Source: GWF2-38-69 sp037127655
GTDB taxonomy: Bacteria > Verrucomicrobiota > Lentisphaeria > Victivallales > GWF2-38-69
DNA: 17,329 nucleotides
Direction: 5' to 3'
Assembly: GCA_037127655.1 (NCBI GenBank)
Contig: JBAXXY010000047.1
Coordinates: 1 to 17,329, forward strand
The notes under the pieces are model-generated. The model made no database searches and had not been told where the DNA came from. It saw only the letters and a program-made list of their open reading frames with translations. Positions 8,073 through 14,646 of this stretch are shown here, piece by piece; the first letter of the stretch is position 1, and each line of letters opens with the position of its first letter. The position numbers and the translations under genes are program-made.

Positions 8073-8954
8073 ATGGAAAAGTCTGTATGGGAAACAAAAG
8101 TAGGTCTAGCTGAAATGCTTAAAGGCGGCGTAATCATGGATGTGGTTACTGCTGAACATGCAAAAATAGCAGAACAAGCAGGAGCTGTAGCAGTTATGGC
8201 CCTTGAAAGAGTTCCTGCTGATATCCGCAGAGACGGCGGAGTAGCTAGAATGTCTGACCCAAAACTCATCAAGCAGATCATGGAAGCTGTCTCAATCCCT
8301 GTTATGGCTAAAGTTCGTATCGGACACTTCGTGGAAGCCCAGATTCTTGAGTACCTTGGAATTGATTTTATCGATGAAAGCGAAGTTCTAACCCCTGCTG
8401 ATGAAGAGAACCATATATATAAGTTCGGATTCAAAGTCCCGTTTGTCTGCGGTTGCTGCAATCTTGGCGAAGCTCTCAGGCGAATAGGCGAAGGCGCCGC
8501 AATGATCAGAACTAAAGGCGAGGCAGGAACAGGAAATATTGTCGAAGCAGTCCGCCAGTTCCGAACTGTTACAAGGGAAATGAGGAAGATTCAGTCCATG
8601 GATAAAGGTGAACTTATGTCTGCTGCCAAACAACTTCAGGCCCCTTTTCACCTAGTCGAATATGTTCATGCACATGGAAAACTACCGGTACCAAACTTTT
8701 CAGCAGGCGGCATAGCCACTCCGGCTGATGCGGCTTTGATGATGCAGCTCGGCGCTGAAACTGTATTTGTGGGATCCGGAATATTTAAGTCTGGCAATCC
8801 TCAAAAAAGAGCCGAAGCTATTGTAAGCGCTGCGACATATTTCAATGATCCTAGCGTGCTTGCGAGAGTTTCTGAAGACCTTGGAGAGCCAATGACAGGG
8901 ATAGAAATAGATAAACTTCTTGAAAACCAAAAGCTTGCAAATAGAGGCTGGTAA
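8073..8954 (+). CDS. pdxS: Pyridoxal 5'-phosphate synthase, lyase/synthase subunit PdxS
   Basis: The 293-residue protein is a full-length, highly conserved PdxS (SNZ/YaaD) (alpha/beta)8 barrel. The lysine that first binds ribose 5-phosphate is K80 in IPVMAKVRIGH, the second catalytic lysine is K148 in MIRTKGEAGTGN, and the essential aspartate is D23 in VIMDV. PdxS builds pyridoxal 5'-phosphate from ribose 5-phosphate, glyceraldehyde 3-phosphate and ammonia supplied by PdxT, in a 12+12 subunit cytoplasmic complex. The ATG at 8073 is preceded by GGAGG (8058-8062), and the protein start MEKSVWETKVGLAEML aligns with family N-termini. pdxT follows after five bases, as in the usual pdxST pair. This DXP-independent route makes the organism able to make vitamin B6 without pdxA/pdxJ. 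No odd residues were noticed. Confidence 0.98.
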   Translation: MEKSVWETKVGLAEMLKGGVIMDVVTAEHAKIAEQAGAVAVMALERVPADIRRDGGVARMSDPKLIKQIMEAVSIPVMAKVRIGHFVEAQILEYLGIDFIDESEVLTPADEENHIYKFGFKVPFVCGCCNLGEALRRIGEGAAMIRTKGEAGTGNIVEAVRQFRTVTREMRKIQSMDKGELMSAAKQLQAPFHLVEYVHAHGKLPVPNFSAGGIATPADAALMMQLGAETVFVGSGIFKSGNPQKRAEAIVSAATYFNDPSVLARVSEDLGEPMTGIEIDKLLENQKLANRGW

Positions 8955-8959
8955 TAATA

Positions 8960-9541
8960 ATGGGTCAAACCATTGGCGTACTTTCTATTCAGGGAGCCTA
9001 CGAAAAGCATAAGGTTGCCCTGCAAAAACTTGGATTAAATGCCATTCTGGTAAGGACAAGCCAGGAACTTGCCAGCATTGATAAATTGATTATCCCTGGC
9101 GGAGAAAGTACTGCAATAGTTACCGTTCTCAAAAAACATTTCCTTTGGGAAGATCTTAAAGAATTCTGCAGGACAAAACCTGTTTTCGGTACTTGTGCGG
9201 GGGCTATACTTCTAGCTAAAAAAACACATGGACTTGAGAAATTCGGTAAAGATAACTCATTAGCTGCAATGGATATAGAAGTCAAAAGAAATAGCTACGG
9301 AAGACAGTTGGACAGCTTCAAAACTTTTCTTGATGTCAAATTAGCAGGTAAATCTAAAAGAATTGAAGCTATTTTTATCAGAGCCCCGTCTATAATAGGT
9401 TTAGATGCTTCGAAGGTTCAGGTATTGGCTTCTTTAAATAATGAGCCAATTTTAGTCAGGCAGGGGAATTTATTAGCATGCACATTTCATCCTGAACTTA
9501 CTGATGAGCTATCTGTTCATAGTTATTTTGCCGATATTTAA
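8960..9541 (+). CDS. pdxT: Pyridoxal 5'-phosphate synthase, glutaminase subunit PdxT
   Basis: The 193-residue protein is a class I glutamine amidotransferase of the PdxT (SNO/YaaE) family. It starts with IGVLSIQGAYEKH, has the oxyanion-region motif LIIPGGESTA (43-52), the nucleophile C79 in FGTCAGAILLA, and the catalytic H177 and E179 in CTFHPEL. It hydrolyses glutamine and passes ammonia through a channel to PdxS. The length is normal for the family. The gene begins five bases after pdxS and shares its message. The segment RAPSIIG (141-147) replaces the commoner RAPxI, a minor change. The next gene, an AI-2E-family exporter, starts 24 bases later. Confidence 0.97.
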   Translation: MGQTIGVLSIQGAYEKHKVALQKLGLNAILVRTSQELASIDKLIIPGGESTAIVTVLKKHFLWEDLKEFCRTKPVFGTCAGAILLAKKTHGLEKFGKDNSLAAMDIEVKRNSYGRQLDSFKTFLDVKLAGKSKRIEAIFIRAPSIIGLDASKVQVLASLNNEPILVRQGNLLACTFHPELTDELSVHSYFADI

Positions 9542-9565
9542 TTTTAACTGATAAGGTCTCATGTT

Positions 9566-10996
9566 ATGGCTGACGAAGAACATAAAACTTCAAGAATCCA
9601 GTCTATATTGAGTTCAAGCGCAGGATTTATTGCGGCAATAGTCATCATAGTCATCTTTATCCTTGCCGCTACATTTTTCAAACCCGTTGTTTTCGGTTTG
9701 CTGCTAGCTTATCTTTTCCTTCCTATACAGTCATTCTACAGAAATTATCTCCTTAAGAATAAAGTATTTATCTACATATCTTTCTTGATATGCTATATAT
9801 TTGCCCCAATTACAAAACCTGCAAAAGCTATTAAAACAAAATTTCTTAAATATGTAAATTTCAAAATAAAAAAAGAGCATCCCTCAGAAGAAGAAAGAGC
9901 CGCTATAAAGCTTGTCAAAAGATCGTGTATTCTTACGACACTTACAGTTTTCATCCTCTTGATATTAGCGCTTACAGGAATAACCTGGCTATCAACTACA
10001 TATATTGCCAATACCACAAAATCAATCTCGATGTGGGCACAAAAAACAACTACTGATTACGAAAAGAATAAACTCGATAAAGACGGTAGCATTAACCTGG
10101 AAGAAACAAACGCAGATGGGGATGAAGGCTCAATTAAGCAATTCATGGCCGCTGTACACTACAAAATTGAGGCTTTGAAACCAAAACTTGAAAAATATAA
10201 AGTTTTTGCAGTAATTAAAGAGTATATAGGAGCTAATCTGAGTTCGCCAAAGAGTATTCAGGATCTCATCAAGCAAATAACCAACAAATCAGGAGGCATT
10301 TTCTCTTATACCGCTGGGATGGTAGGAACACTTTTCTTCATAATACTTAAGCTAGTCTTCACTTTCTTTTTCTTTGCATTTTTCCTTAATAAGCTCGCCT
10401 ACTTCAACTGCACAAAAAATCATAAGGTTAGCACAGGTGAATATCTTACAGATGCAATAATGGAAAGTAGCTGGTTTCCTAACACAAAAGAAGGCACAAG
10501 GGAGACAGCAGCTAATATTCTCGACAATATTATGTTCAGGTTGAAGATGTGGGTAAGAGGTTACTTCATAATTATAATTATTGAAAGCTGTTTCTATGTG
10601 GCTGTATTTACTTTAATAGGCGTCCCATTCGGACTCATACTTGGGCTGATTGCCGGATTTACGATATTGCTGCCTTACATCGGTCCTATTGTAAGCGCCT
10701 TTCTGACAGTGGCAATTTGTTTCGCATCAGGTGAAGTAAGTATGACGCAAATCTTTTTAGTACTCATTGCCTATATATTTATGACAGGCATTCTTGACCA
10801 GCTTTTCATATACCCAGCAGTAGTAGGAGCATCATTGGGGTTAAACGAACTCGAAACAATCGTCGTAGTTCTCCTTGGCGGAATGTTCTTTGGGATTACA
10901 GGGATGATTTTTGCTGTACCGACAACATCAATATTAAAATATTTAATACCTGAAATATATAAACTTATCGAAGTAAAGCGTCAACAATCAAGCTAA
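9566..10996 (+). CDS. AI-2E/PerM (TqsA-YhhT)-family membrane exporter with a long extracytoplasmic-type insert
   Basis: The 476-residue protein shows the family's C-terminal core: GVPFGLILGLIAGFTILLPY (352-371), then YIGPIVSAFL, DQLFIYPAVVGASLGLNE (411-428) and LLGGMFFGITGMIFAVPTTS. About seven to eight membrane segments can be seen, for example 20-38, 40-56, 66-82, 121-142, 252-275, 334-352, 353-388, 393-415 and 431-450. Typical members have 330-380 residues; the excess is a hydrophilic stretch between about 145 and 245 plus a basic loop at 83-118. Within the insert, KLDKDGSINLEE (169-180) resembles an EF-hand calcium loop lacking the first acidic ligand. Proteins of this family export autoinducer-2 or act in Na+/H+ exchange; the substrate here is unknown. 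It lies between pdxT and desulfoferrodoxin in one probable operon. Confidence 0.85.
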   Translation: MADEEHKTSRIQSILSSSAGFIAAIVIIVIFILAATFFKPVVFGLLLAYLFLPIQSFYRNYLLKNKVFIYISFLICYIFAPITKPAKAIKTKFLKYVNFKIKKEHPSEEERAAIKLVKRSCILTTLTVFILLILALTGITWLSTTYIANTTKSISMWAQKTTTDYEKNKLDKDGSINLEETNADGDEGSIKQFMAAVHYKIEALKPKLEKYKVFAVIKEYIGANLSSPKSIQDLIKQITNKSGGIFSYTAGMVGTLFFIILKLVFTFFFFAFFLNKLAYFNCTKNHKVSTGEYLTDAIMESSWFPNTKEGTRETAANILDNIMFRLKMWVRGYFIIIIIESCFYVAVFTLIGVPFGLILGLIAGFTILLPYIGPIVSAFLTVAICFASGEVSMTQIFLVLIAYIFMTGILDQLFIYPAVVGASLGLNELETIVVVLLGGMFFGITGMIFAVPTTSILKYLIPEIYKLIEVKRQQSS

Positions 10997-11032
10997 AGTT
11001 AACACCACAAAAATTAAAACCAGGAGGAGAAA

Positions 11033-11419
11033 ATGGGCATTCAAAAAAACACAGAAGAAGTATTCAAGTGCAATGTCTGCGGTAATGTGATAGAAGTCGT
11101 GCACGCAGCTACAGGAACTTTTTATTGCTGCAAACAAGAAATGGTTCTTCTGAAAGAAAATACAACTGAAGCTTCAGCCGAAAAACACATTCCTGTACTG
11201 ATAGATGAAGGTACACATGTGAAAGTCAAGGTTGGCTCAATACCTCATCCAATGGATATTGATCATTTCATTGAGTGGATAGAAATACTTAACGGCAACT
11301 ATGTAAACAGAATGTATCTGAAACCAGGCTACAGACCAGAGGCAGGGTTCTATGTTCATAAACAACCCGGAATGATCATCAGAGCTTACTGTAACAAACA
11401 TGGTCTCTGGAAAGCATAA
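11033..11419 (+). CDS. dfx: Desulfoferrodoxin (two-iron superoxide reductase)
   Basis: The 128-residue protein has both iron centres of class I superoxide reductase. Centre I, the rubredoxin-like desulforedoxin domain, uses C13, C16, C32 and C33 (CNVCG and YCCKQ). Centre II, the catalytic Fe(His)4Cys site, uses H52 in EKHIPV, H72, H78, C120 and H123 (CNKHGLW); the conserved E50-K51 pair that assists turnover is intact. The enzyme reduces superoxide to hydrogen peroxide without releasing oxygen, which suits anaerobes. It depends on rubredoxin or a similar donor, none of which is encoded here. GGAGG at 11023-11027 gives a strong ribosome binding site five bases before the ATG. It is the last gene of the pdxS-pdxT-exporter run, 36 bases after the exporter, and is followed by a strong terminator. 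Confidence 0.97.
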   Translation: MGIQKNTEEVFKCNVCGNVIEVVHAATGTFYCCKQEMVLLKENTTEASAEKHIPVLIDEGTHVKVKVGSIPHPMDIDHFIEWIEILNGNYVNRMYLKPGYRPEAGFYVHKQPGMIIRAYCNKHGLWKA

Positions 11420-11443
11420 TTAGACTCGGATTTTTGATAAAAA

Positions 11444-11481
11444 AAAGAGCGACAGAGAAGTAAGTTTTTCTGTCGCTCTTT
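11444..11481. terminator. Bidirectional intrinsic terminator between dfx and the 44-codon gene
   Basis: A perfect 13-base inverted repeat, AAAGAGCGACAGA (11444-11456) and TCTGTCGCTCTTT (11469-11481), encloses a 12-base loop. On the minus strand it is followed by a run of T (the A-run 11439-11446 on +), a textbook intrinsic terminator for the small gene. On + the tail TGCTTTTAA is weaker but can end the pdxS-dfx message. Confidence 0.9.
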
Positions 11482-11506
11482 GCTTTTAATTCATTAAATA
11501 CTATGA

Positions 11507-11533
11507 TTACAACGGTTTGCGTTAATGTTGTAA
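11507..11533 (-). other. Hairpin in the 3' untranslated region of the small gene
   Basis: TTACAAC (11507-11513) and GTTGTAA (11527-11533) form a perfect 7-base stem around a 13-base loop, 17 bases past the stop codon of the small minus-strand gene and before its terminator. It may protect the message or be a protein site. No function is known. Confidence 0.4.
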
Positions 11534-11549
11534 CTTTGAAAAGTTTCAG

Positions 11550-11684
11550 CTATTTCTTTTTGGGAGAACTGAAGACCTTTTTATCGACCATATAGTTATA
11601 TTCAAAAGATTTCTCCATTGCGTATGACCAATCGTTAAGGAATTTTTTCAAAGTGCCATGTATTCTTTTAAGGAAATTACTCAT
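11550..11684 (-). CDS. Small hypothetical protein, 44 residues, basic amphipathic helix
   Basis: An ATG at 11684 opens a 44-codon frame ending in TAG (11552 to 11550). It starts MSNFLKRIHGTLKKFL and ends VFSSPKKK. AAAAGGAGGT (11700 to 11691) precedes the ATG with an 8-base gap, close to an ideal Shine-Dalgarno and stronger than that of most genes in this window. F4, L5, I8, L12, F15, W19, M23 and F27 fall every three to four residues, so residues 3-28 can form an amphipathic helix with lysine-rich polar face; there is no membrane segment or signal peptide. The gene stands alone: an intrinsic terminator (11444-11481) follows and a palindrome-rich region lies upstream. I do not recognise the protein. 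A short regulator, a membrane-surface peptide or a ribosome-associated peptide are all possible. That it is a gene rests on ribosome site, helix pattern and terminator together. Confidence 0.7.
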   Translation of the reverse strand: MSNFLKRIHGTLKKFLNDWSYAMEKSFEYNYMVDKKVFSSPKKK

Positions 11685-11690
11685 TATAAC

Positions 11691-11700
11691 ACCTCCTTTT
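11691..11700 (-). promoter_or_regulatory. Near-ideal ribosome binding site of the 44-codon gene
   Basis: The minus strand reads AAAAGGAGGT, with GGAGG eight bases from the ATG at 11684. It is the main evidence that this short frame is translated. Confidence 0.75.
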
Positions 11701-11713
11701 AAAAACAAATTTA

Positions 11714-11732
11714 TCGGTCGGCCCCCGACTGA
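11714..11732. other. GC-rich hairpin upstream of the 44-codon gene
   Basis: TCGGTCGG (11714-11721) and CCGACTGA (11725-11732) pair around a CCC triloop. On a + transcript all eight pairs form with one G-U. On the minus transcript that pair becomes A-C, leaving a five-pair GC-rich stem near the loop. It lies about 30 bases before the small gene's start codon and stands out in very AT-rich DNA. It could be a 5' leader element. Confidence 0.4.
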
Positions 11733-11916
11733 AGATATATTTGCCTATAGGTTATTTCTGAAATTTCAAAGAACGCACTCTTAACTTTAAAAGTGTAAGC
11801 TTAACCTAGCAGTCACTTTAAATTGCGCAAACTAAATGACACCAAGCGCTGTTAGTTTTTGGTTAGGATAAAAACTAGCCTCAATAATTACAAAATTTGA
11901 GTTCCTAAATTTGTTT
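11733..11916. other. Palindrome-rich non-coding region between DUF1634 and the small gene
   Basis: No convincing gene lies here. Several short palindromes are crowded together: ACTTTaAAAGT (11784-11794), TAAGCTTA (11796-11803), TTGCGCAA (11823-11830) nested between GTCACTTTA (11812-11820) and TAAATGAC (11833-11840), and AGCGCT near 11845. The region should hold the promoter of the small gene. A weak candidate on the minus strand is a TTGAAA-like box with TATAGG near 11750. The palindromes could be operator sites or RNA structure. Confidence 0.35.
11851..11879 (-). terminator. Possible weak terminator hairpin after the DUF1634 gene
   Basis: GTTAGTTTTT (11851-11860) pairs with AAAAACTAGC (11870-11879) with one G-U pair and a 9-base loop, 38 bases beyond the DUF1634 stop at 11917. 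It is AT-rich and has no T-run after it on the minus strand, so termination is doubtful. Confidence 0.3.
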
Positions 11917-12300
11917 TCAGCTGTTAATAAGGCTGTACATCAAAACAAGGAAGACAATAGTTGTGACTGTGACATAAAGGAAATCCCTCTGGAGAGTAAA
12001 CCCAATGATCGAGAGAGCTACTCGAGCAACCGGAGTTGCTATCAGAATCAGGAGACCAAGCTGGATAAATCCCTTGCCATGGAATTCGAAAGCATTGGTT
12101 AGAATTCCTGGAATATGACACAAATCAGGCGGCACACGGTGAAAAACCTTGTAGTCAATTGGCTGAAATCCATGATTATACAAATAAATAACTCCTCCGA
12201 TAAGAACGGTGATTGCGGCAATTATTACTCCTATTCTGAGTAGATTTCCTACGAGAATCTGCAACTGATGATTTGTGAGTTTAAATCCTTCATTATTCAT
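11917..12300 (-). CDS. DUF1634 membrane protein, partner of the TauE/SafE-type exporter
   Basis: The 127-residue protein has three membrane segments at about 21-41, 79-100 and 107-124. The block IQLGLLILIATPVARVALSI (79-98) followed by LQRDFLYVTVTTIVFLVL is the hallmark of the DUF1634 family. Such proteins are often encoded beside sulfite-exporter-type TauE/SafE permeases, as here, and have no proven activity. Its ATG overlaps the TAA of the upstream exporter gene (TAATG at 12302-12298), so translation is coupled and the two products are probably made in fixed ratio. The most likely role is a small accessory subunit of the exporter. The N-terminus is hydrophilic and short; the loop 42-78 carries the only cysteine, C61. 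Confidence 0.85.
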   Translation of the reverse strand: MNNEGFKLTNHQLQILVGNLLRIGVIIAAITVLIGGVIYLYNHGFQPIDYKVFHRVPPDLCHIPGILTNAFEFHGKGFIQLGLLILIATPVARVALSIIGFTLQRDFLYVTVTTIVFLVLMYSLINS

Positions 12301-13136
12301 TAGAGCGTTCCCTTTATTCCTGAATAGAGCATCTGCAGCCCAAGAGCCAGAATCACTAATGTAAAAATGATTCTGAGCTTTTTTGTATTTGCGCCGAAAA
12401 GCATTTTTGCGCCAATAGTTGAGCCGATCAGCACTCCAAGCATTACAGGCATTGCTATTCCTGGCGTTACATAGCCTTCGTGCAGATAAATCCCTGCACT
12501 TGCTGCGGCTGTAACGCCTATCATAAAGTTGCTTGTAGCTGTCGAAACCTTGAATGGAATACTCATTACATTATCCATGGCAAGGACTTTTACTGCCCCT
12601 GAGCCTATGCCAAGCAAACCTGAAAGAATCCCGGCAATAAACATTATGGCAAAACCAAATGGAACCCTTCTTACTCTATATGACTTCTCCCCATCGGGCG
12701 TAGGATAAGAACCATTCATTTTAAGTTTTGTAGCAAGAAAATCTTCTACGAAATCGTCCATATCAACAGGCTTCGGACGATTAGACATATAAGCCGAATA
12801 TAGAAGGACAAGGCCGAAAATTACTGCAATTACAGCTGAATTCATAAGTAATGCTACAGCCGCGCCAACTATGGCTCCGACAGTTGTGGCAACTTCCAGA
12901 AACATCCCGATGCGCATATTGCTGAAACCTTCTTTAACATAAGCTGAAGCTGCTCCAGATGATGTAGCTATTACTGAAACAAGCGAAGCTCCTATCGCAT
13001 AGCGGATATCAACTCCAAAAACTACTGTCAACAGAGGGACAATAACAATGCCGCCGCCCAGCCCGGTAAGCGAACCAAGAAACCCAGCGATAATAGAACC
13101 TGCAAAAACAAGCAGGCTGAAAGGTAAAATATCCAT
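12300..13136 (-). CDS. TauE/SafE-family (sulfite exporter-like) membrane permease
   Basis: The 278-residue protein has the two-fold repeat of the TauE/SafE (DUF81) family: GSLTGLGGGIVIVPLL (21-36) in the first half and GLLGIGSGAVKVLAM (173-187) in the second, each followed by an ATS-type motif (VIATSSGAAS at 55-64 and STATSNFMIG at 198-207). About eight membrane segments surround a hydrophilic central loop at 117-157. Known members export sulfite, sulfoacetate or related organic anions, but most are uncharacterised; the substrate is not readable here, and no sulfonate or sulfite gene is nearby. The ATG at 13136 is preceded by GGAAAAAG on the minus strand. It heads a two-gene unit with DUF1634 and diverges from the MFS gene across a 147-base gap. 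Confidence 0.9.
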   Translation of the reverse strand: MDILPFSLLVFAGSIIAGFLGSLTGLGGGIVIVPLLTVVFGVDIRYAIGASLVSVIATSSGAASAYVKEGFSNMRIGMFLEVATTVGAIVGAAVALLMNSAVIAVIFGLVLLYSAYMSNRPKPVDMDDFVEDFLATKLKMNGSYPTPDGEKSYRVRRVPFGFAIMFIAGILSGLLGIGSGAVKVLAMDNVMSIPFKVSTATSNFMIGVTAAASAGIYLHEGYVTPGIAMPVMLGVLIGSTIGAKMLFGANTKKLRIIFTLVILALGLQMLYSGIKGTL

Positions 13137-13203
13137 ACTTTTTCCATTTTAAATCAATTGCAGATACGCCTTATATTCTAAATGATTTGCAAAAAAAATA
13201 AAG

Positions 13204-13233
13204 TTGAAATTTAAATTCCATCCCTATTACTAT
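13204..13233 (+). promoter_or_regulatory. Candidate promoter for the MFS transporter gene
   Basis: TTGAAA (13204-13209), an 18-base spacer and TACTAT (13228-13233) lie 50 bases before the start codon. An overlapping TATAGA at 13231 would give a 21-base spacer, which is too long. Moderate pattern match only. Confidence 0.35.
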
Positions 13234-13283
13234 AGAATTGGATTACGAAAACATAATTTAATCACAAAAAAGGAATAGGTCTC

Positions 13284-14630
13284 ATGAAAAAACTAACCGA
13301 ATCGCCAGCTTTTATAATAGTATTCTTCAGTTTAGGCGGGCTTATATGCGGTTATGCGCTAAGCGTAATTGCAGGAGCCGCGCCAACTATTGTAAAAGAA
13401 TTCAGCCTCTCCACCAATCAGATTTCGACTATTATGGGACTCATCCTTTTTGGAGGGGTTTTCGCCAAATTCATACTAGTGATGAACGACTGCTTTGAAA
13501 GAAAGATTATGATTATTATAAATCTCCTTCTATATATCGTAGGCATTTTGCTTTTCACTAATGCTCACACTTATGAAATGCTTTACTGGGGAAGATTTAT
13601 TCAGGGTACCGCAGTTATAATGGGGACAGTTACATTCCCTGTTTATCTATCTGAAATAGCACCTGCAAAGAATAGAGGTAGAATGATCACTACTTTCCAG
13701 CTCTCCTGGACTGCAGGCATGCTTATAGCAAGCATAGTTAACTTAAAAATGGTAGGGAGTTCAAACTGGCAGCCGATGTTTAATGTTATTTTATTCATCC
13801 CTGTTCTTCTCTTTATCTTTGCTTTCTTTCTGCCTAGAAGCCCAAGATGGCTCGCAATGAAAGGCCGCATAGTAGAAGCAGAACAGATTGTAAGAGCAAT
13901 AAACAAAAACATGAAGCCTGAGGATGTCCAGAAGGAAGTCAATGCGCTCCTTGCAAGAGATCAAATTAACTGGGCAGGCTCATTTGGGCTGATATTCAAG
14001 TTTATCAAGCCTATATTGCTTGTCACGGGGGTATTTGTCCTAACCCAGTTACTCGGCATAAATGCTATATTCCAAACAAGCGTGATATTACTCAAAGCGT
14101 GCGGTGTACAGTCTGATTTTATGGCAATATTTGGTACGATTCTTCTTTCGGCTGTCAACTTCCTTATGACAATTGGGACAATAATGTTTGTCGATAAACT
14201 CGGCAGAAAAAAACTTCTCAGAATCGGAACTTTTGGCTACTTCATATGTATGTTGATTCTGGCACTAACTGTTTGGATCGCTCCAAAAACTGAAATGACG
14301 GGTTGGGCTTGCCTAGTTCTCATGCTTGTCGGAATCGGATTCTTAGCATTCGGACCAACAGGCGTAGTCTATGTCATTATCGCCGAGATGCTTCCCACGG
14401 CCATAAGAAGCATAGGAATCGTAATCGGAGGACTTTGCTCAGTGATAGTCGGGACAATATTTGTCTCCAAATTCCTTGTCATCGGCGCATGGCTCGGATA
14501 TGGATCGCTCTTCCTTATGATATCTATATTCTCGCTAATTTACTTCGTATTTAGCATTAAGCTTCTTCCAGAGACAAAAGGAAAAACTCTTGAAGAAATT
14601 GAATCAGGTTTTTCTAAACCCAAAAAATAG
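13284..14630 (+). CDS. MFS transporter of the sugar-porter type
   Basis: The 448-residue protein has about twelve membrane segments with a cytoplasmic loop at 185-240. Sugar-porter signatures are present: GRFIQGTAVIMGTVTFPVYL (103-122) with YLSEIAPAKNRG, the PRSPRWL motif (184-190), QLLGINAIFQTSVI in segment 7 (255-268), VDKLGRKKLL (303-312) and the terminal PETKGKTLEEIE (429-440). The first-half motif A is altered: DCFERK (69-74) where DxxGRR/K is expected. The segment-10 PxxW-type motif of sugar porters is also replaced by GPTGVVYVII. These changes make the substrate uncertain; it may be a sugar, a polyol or another small organic molecule. It starts at ATG 13284 with AGG about 10 bases upstream. 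No sugar-metabolism gene is nearby. The 3' end converges on the Cache gene 16 bases away. Confidence 0.87.
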   Translation: MKKLTESPAFIIVFFSLGGLICGYALSVIAGAAPTIVKEFSLSTNQISTIMGLILFGGVFAKFILVMNDCFERKIMIIINLLLYIVGILLFTNAHTYEMLYWGRFIQGTAVIMGTVTFPVYLSEIAPAKNRGRMITTFQLSWTAGMLIASIVNLKMVGSSNWQPMFNVILFIPVLLFIFAFFLPRSPRWLAMKGRIVEAEQIVRAINKNMKPEDVQKEVNALLARDQINWAGSFGLIFKFIKPILLVTGVFVLTQLLGINAIFQTSVILLKACGVQSDFMAIFGTILLSAVNFLMTIGTIMFVDKLGRKKLLRIGTFGYFICMLILALTVWIAPKTEMTGWACLVLMLVGIGFLAFGPTGVVYVIIAEMLPTAIRSIGIVIGGLCSVIVGTIFVSKFLVIGAWLGYGSLFLMISIFSLIYFVFSIKLLPETKGKTLEEIESGFSKPKK

Positions 14631-14646
14631 ATTTCGCTTTTTAGGC

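Noticed and set aside
7909..8103. 64-codon + frame across the nitroreductase/pdxS gap
   Set aside because: It overlaps the pdxS start in another frame, has no ribosome binding site, covers the expected promoter region and resembles no protein.
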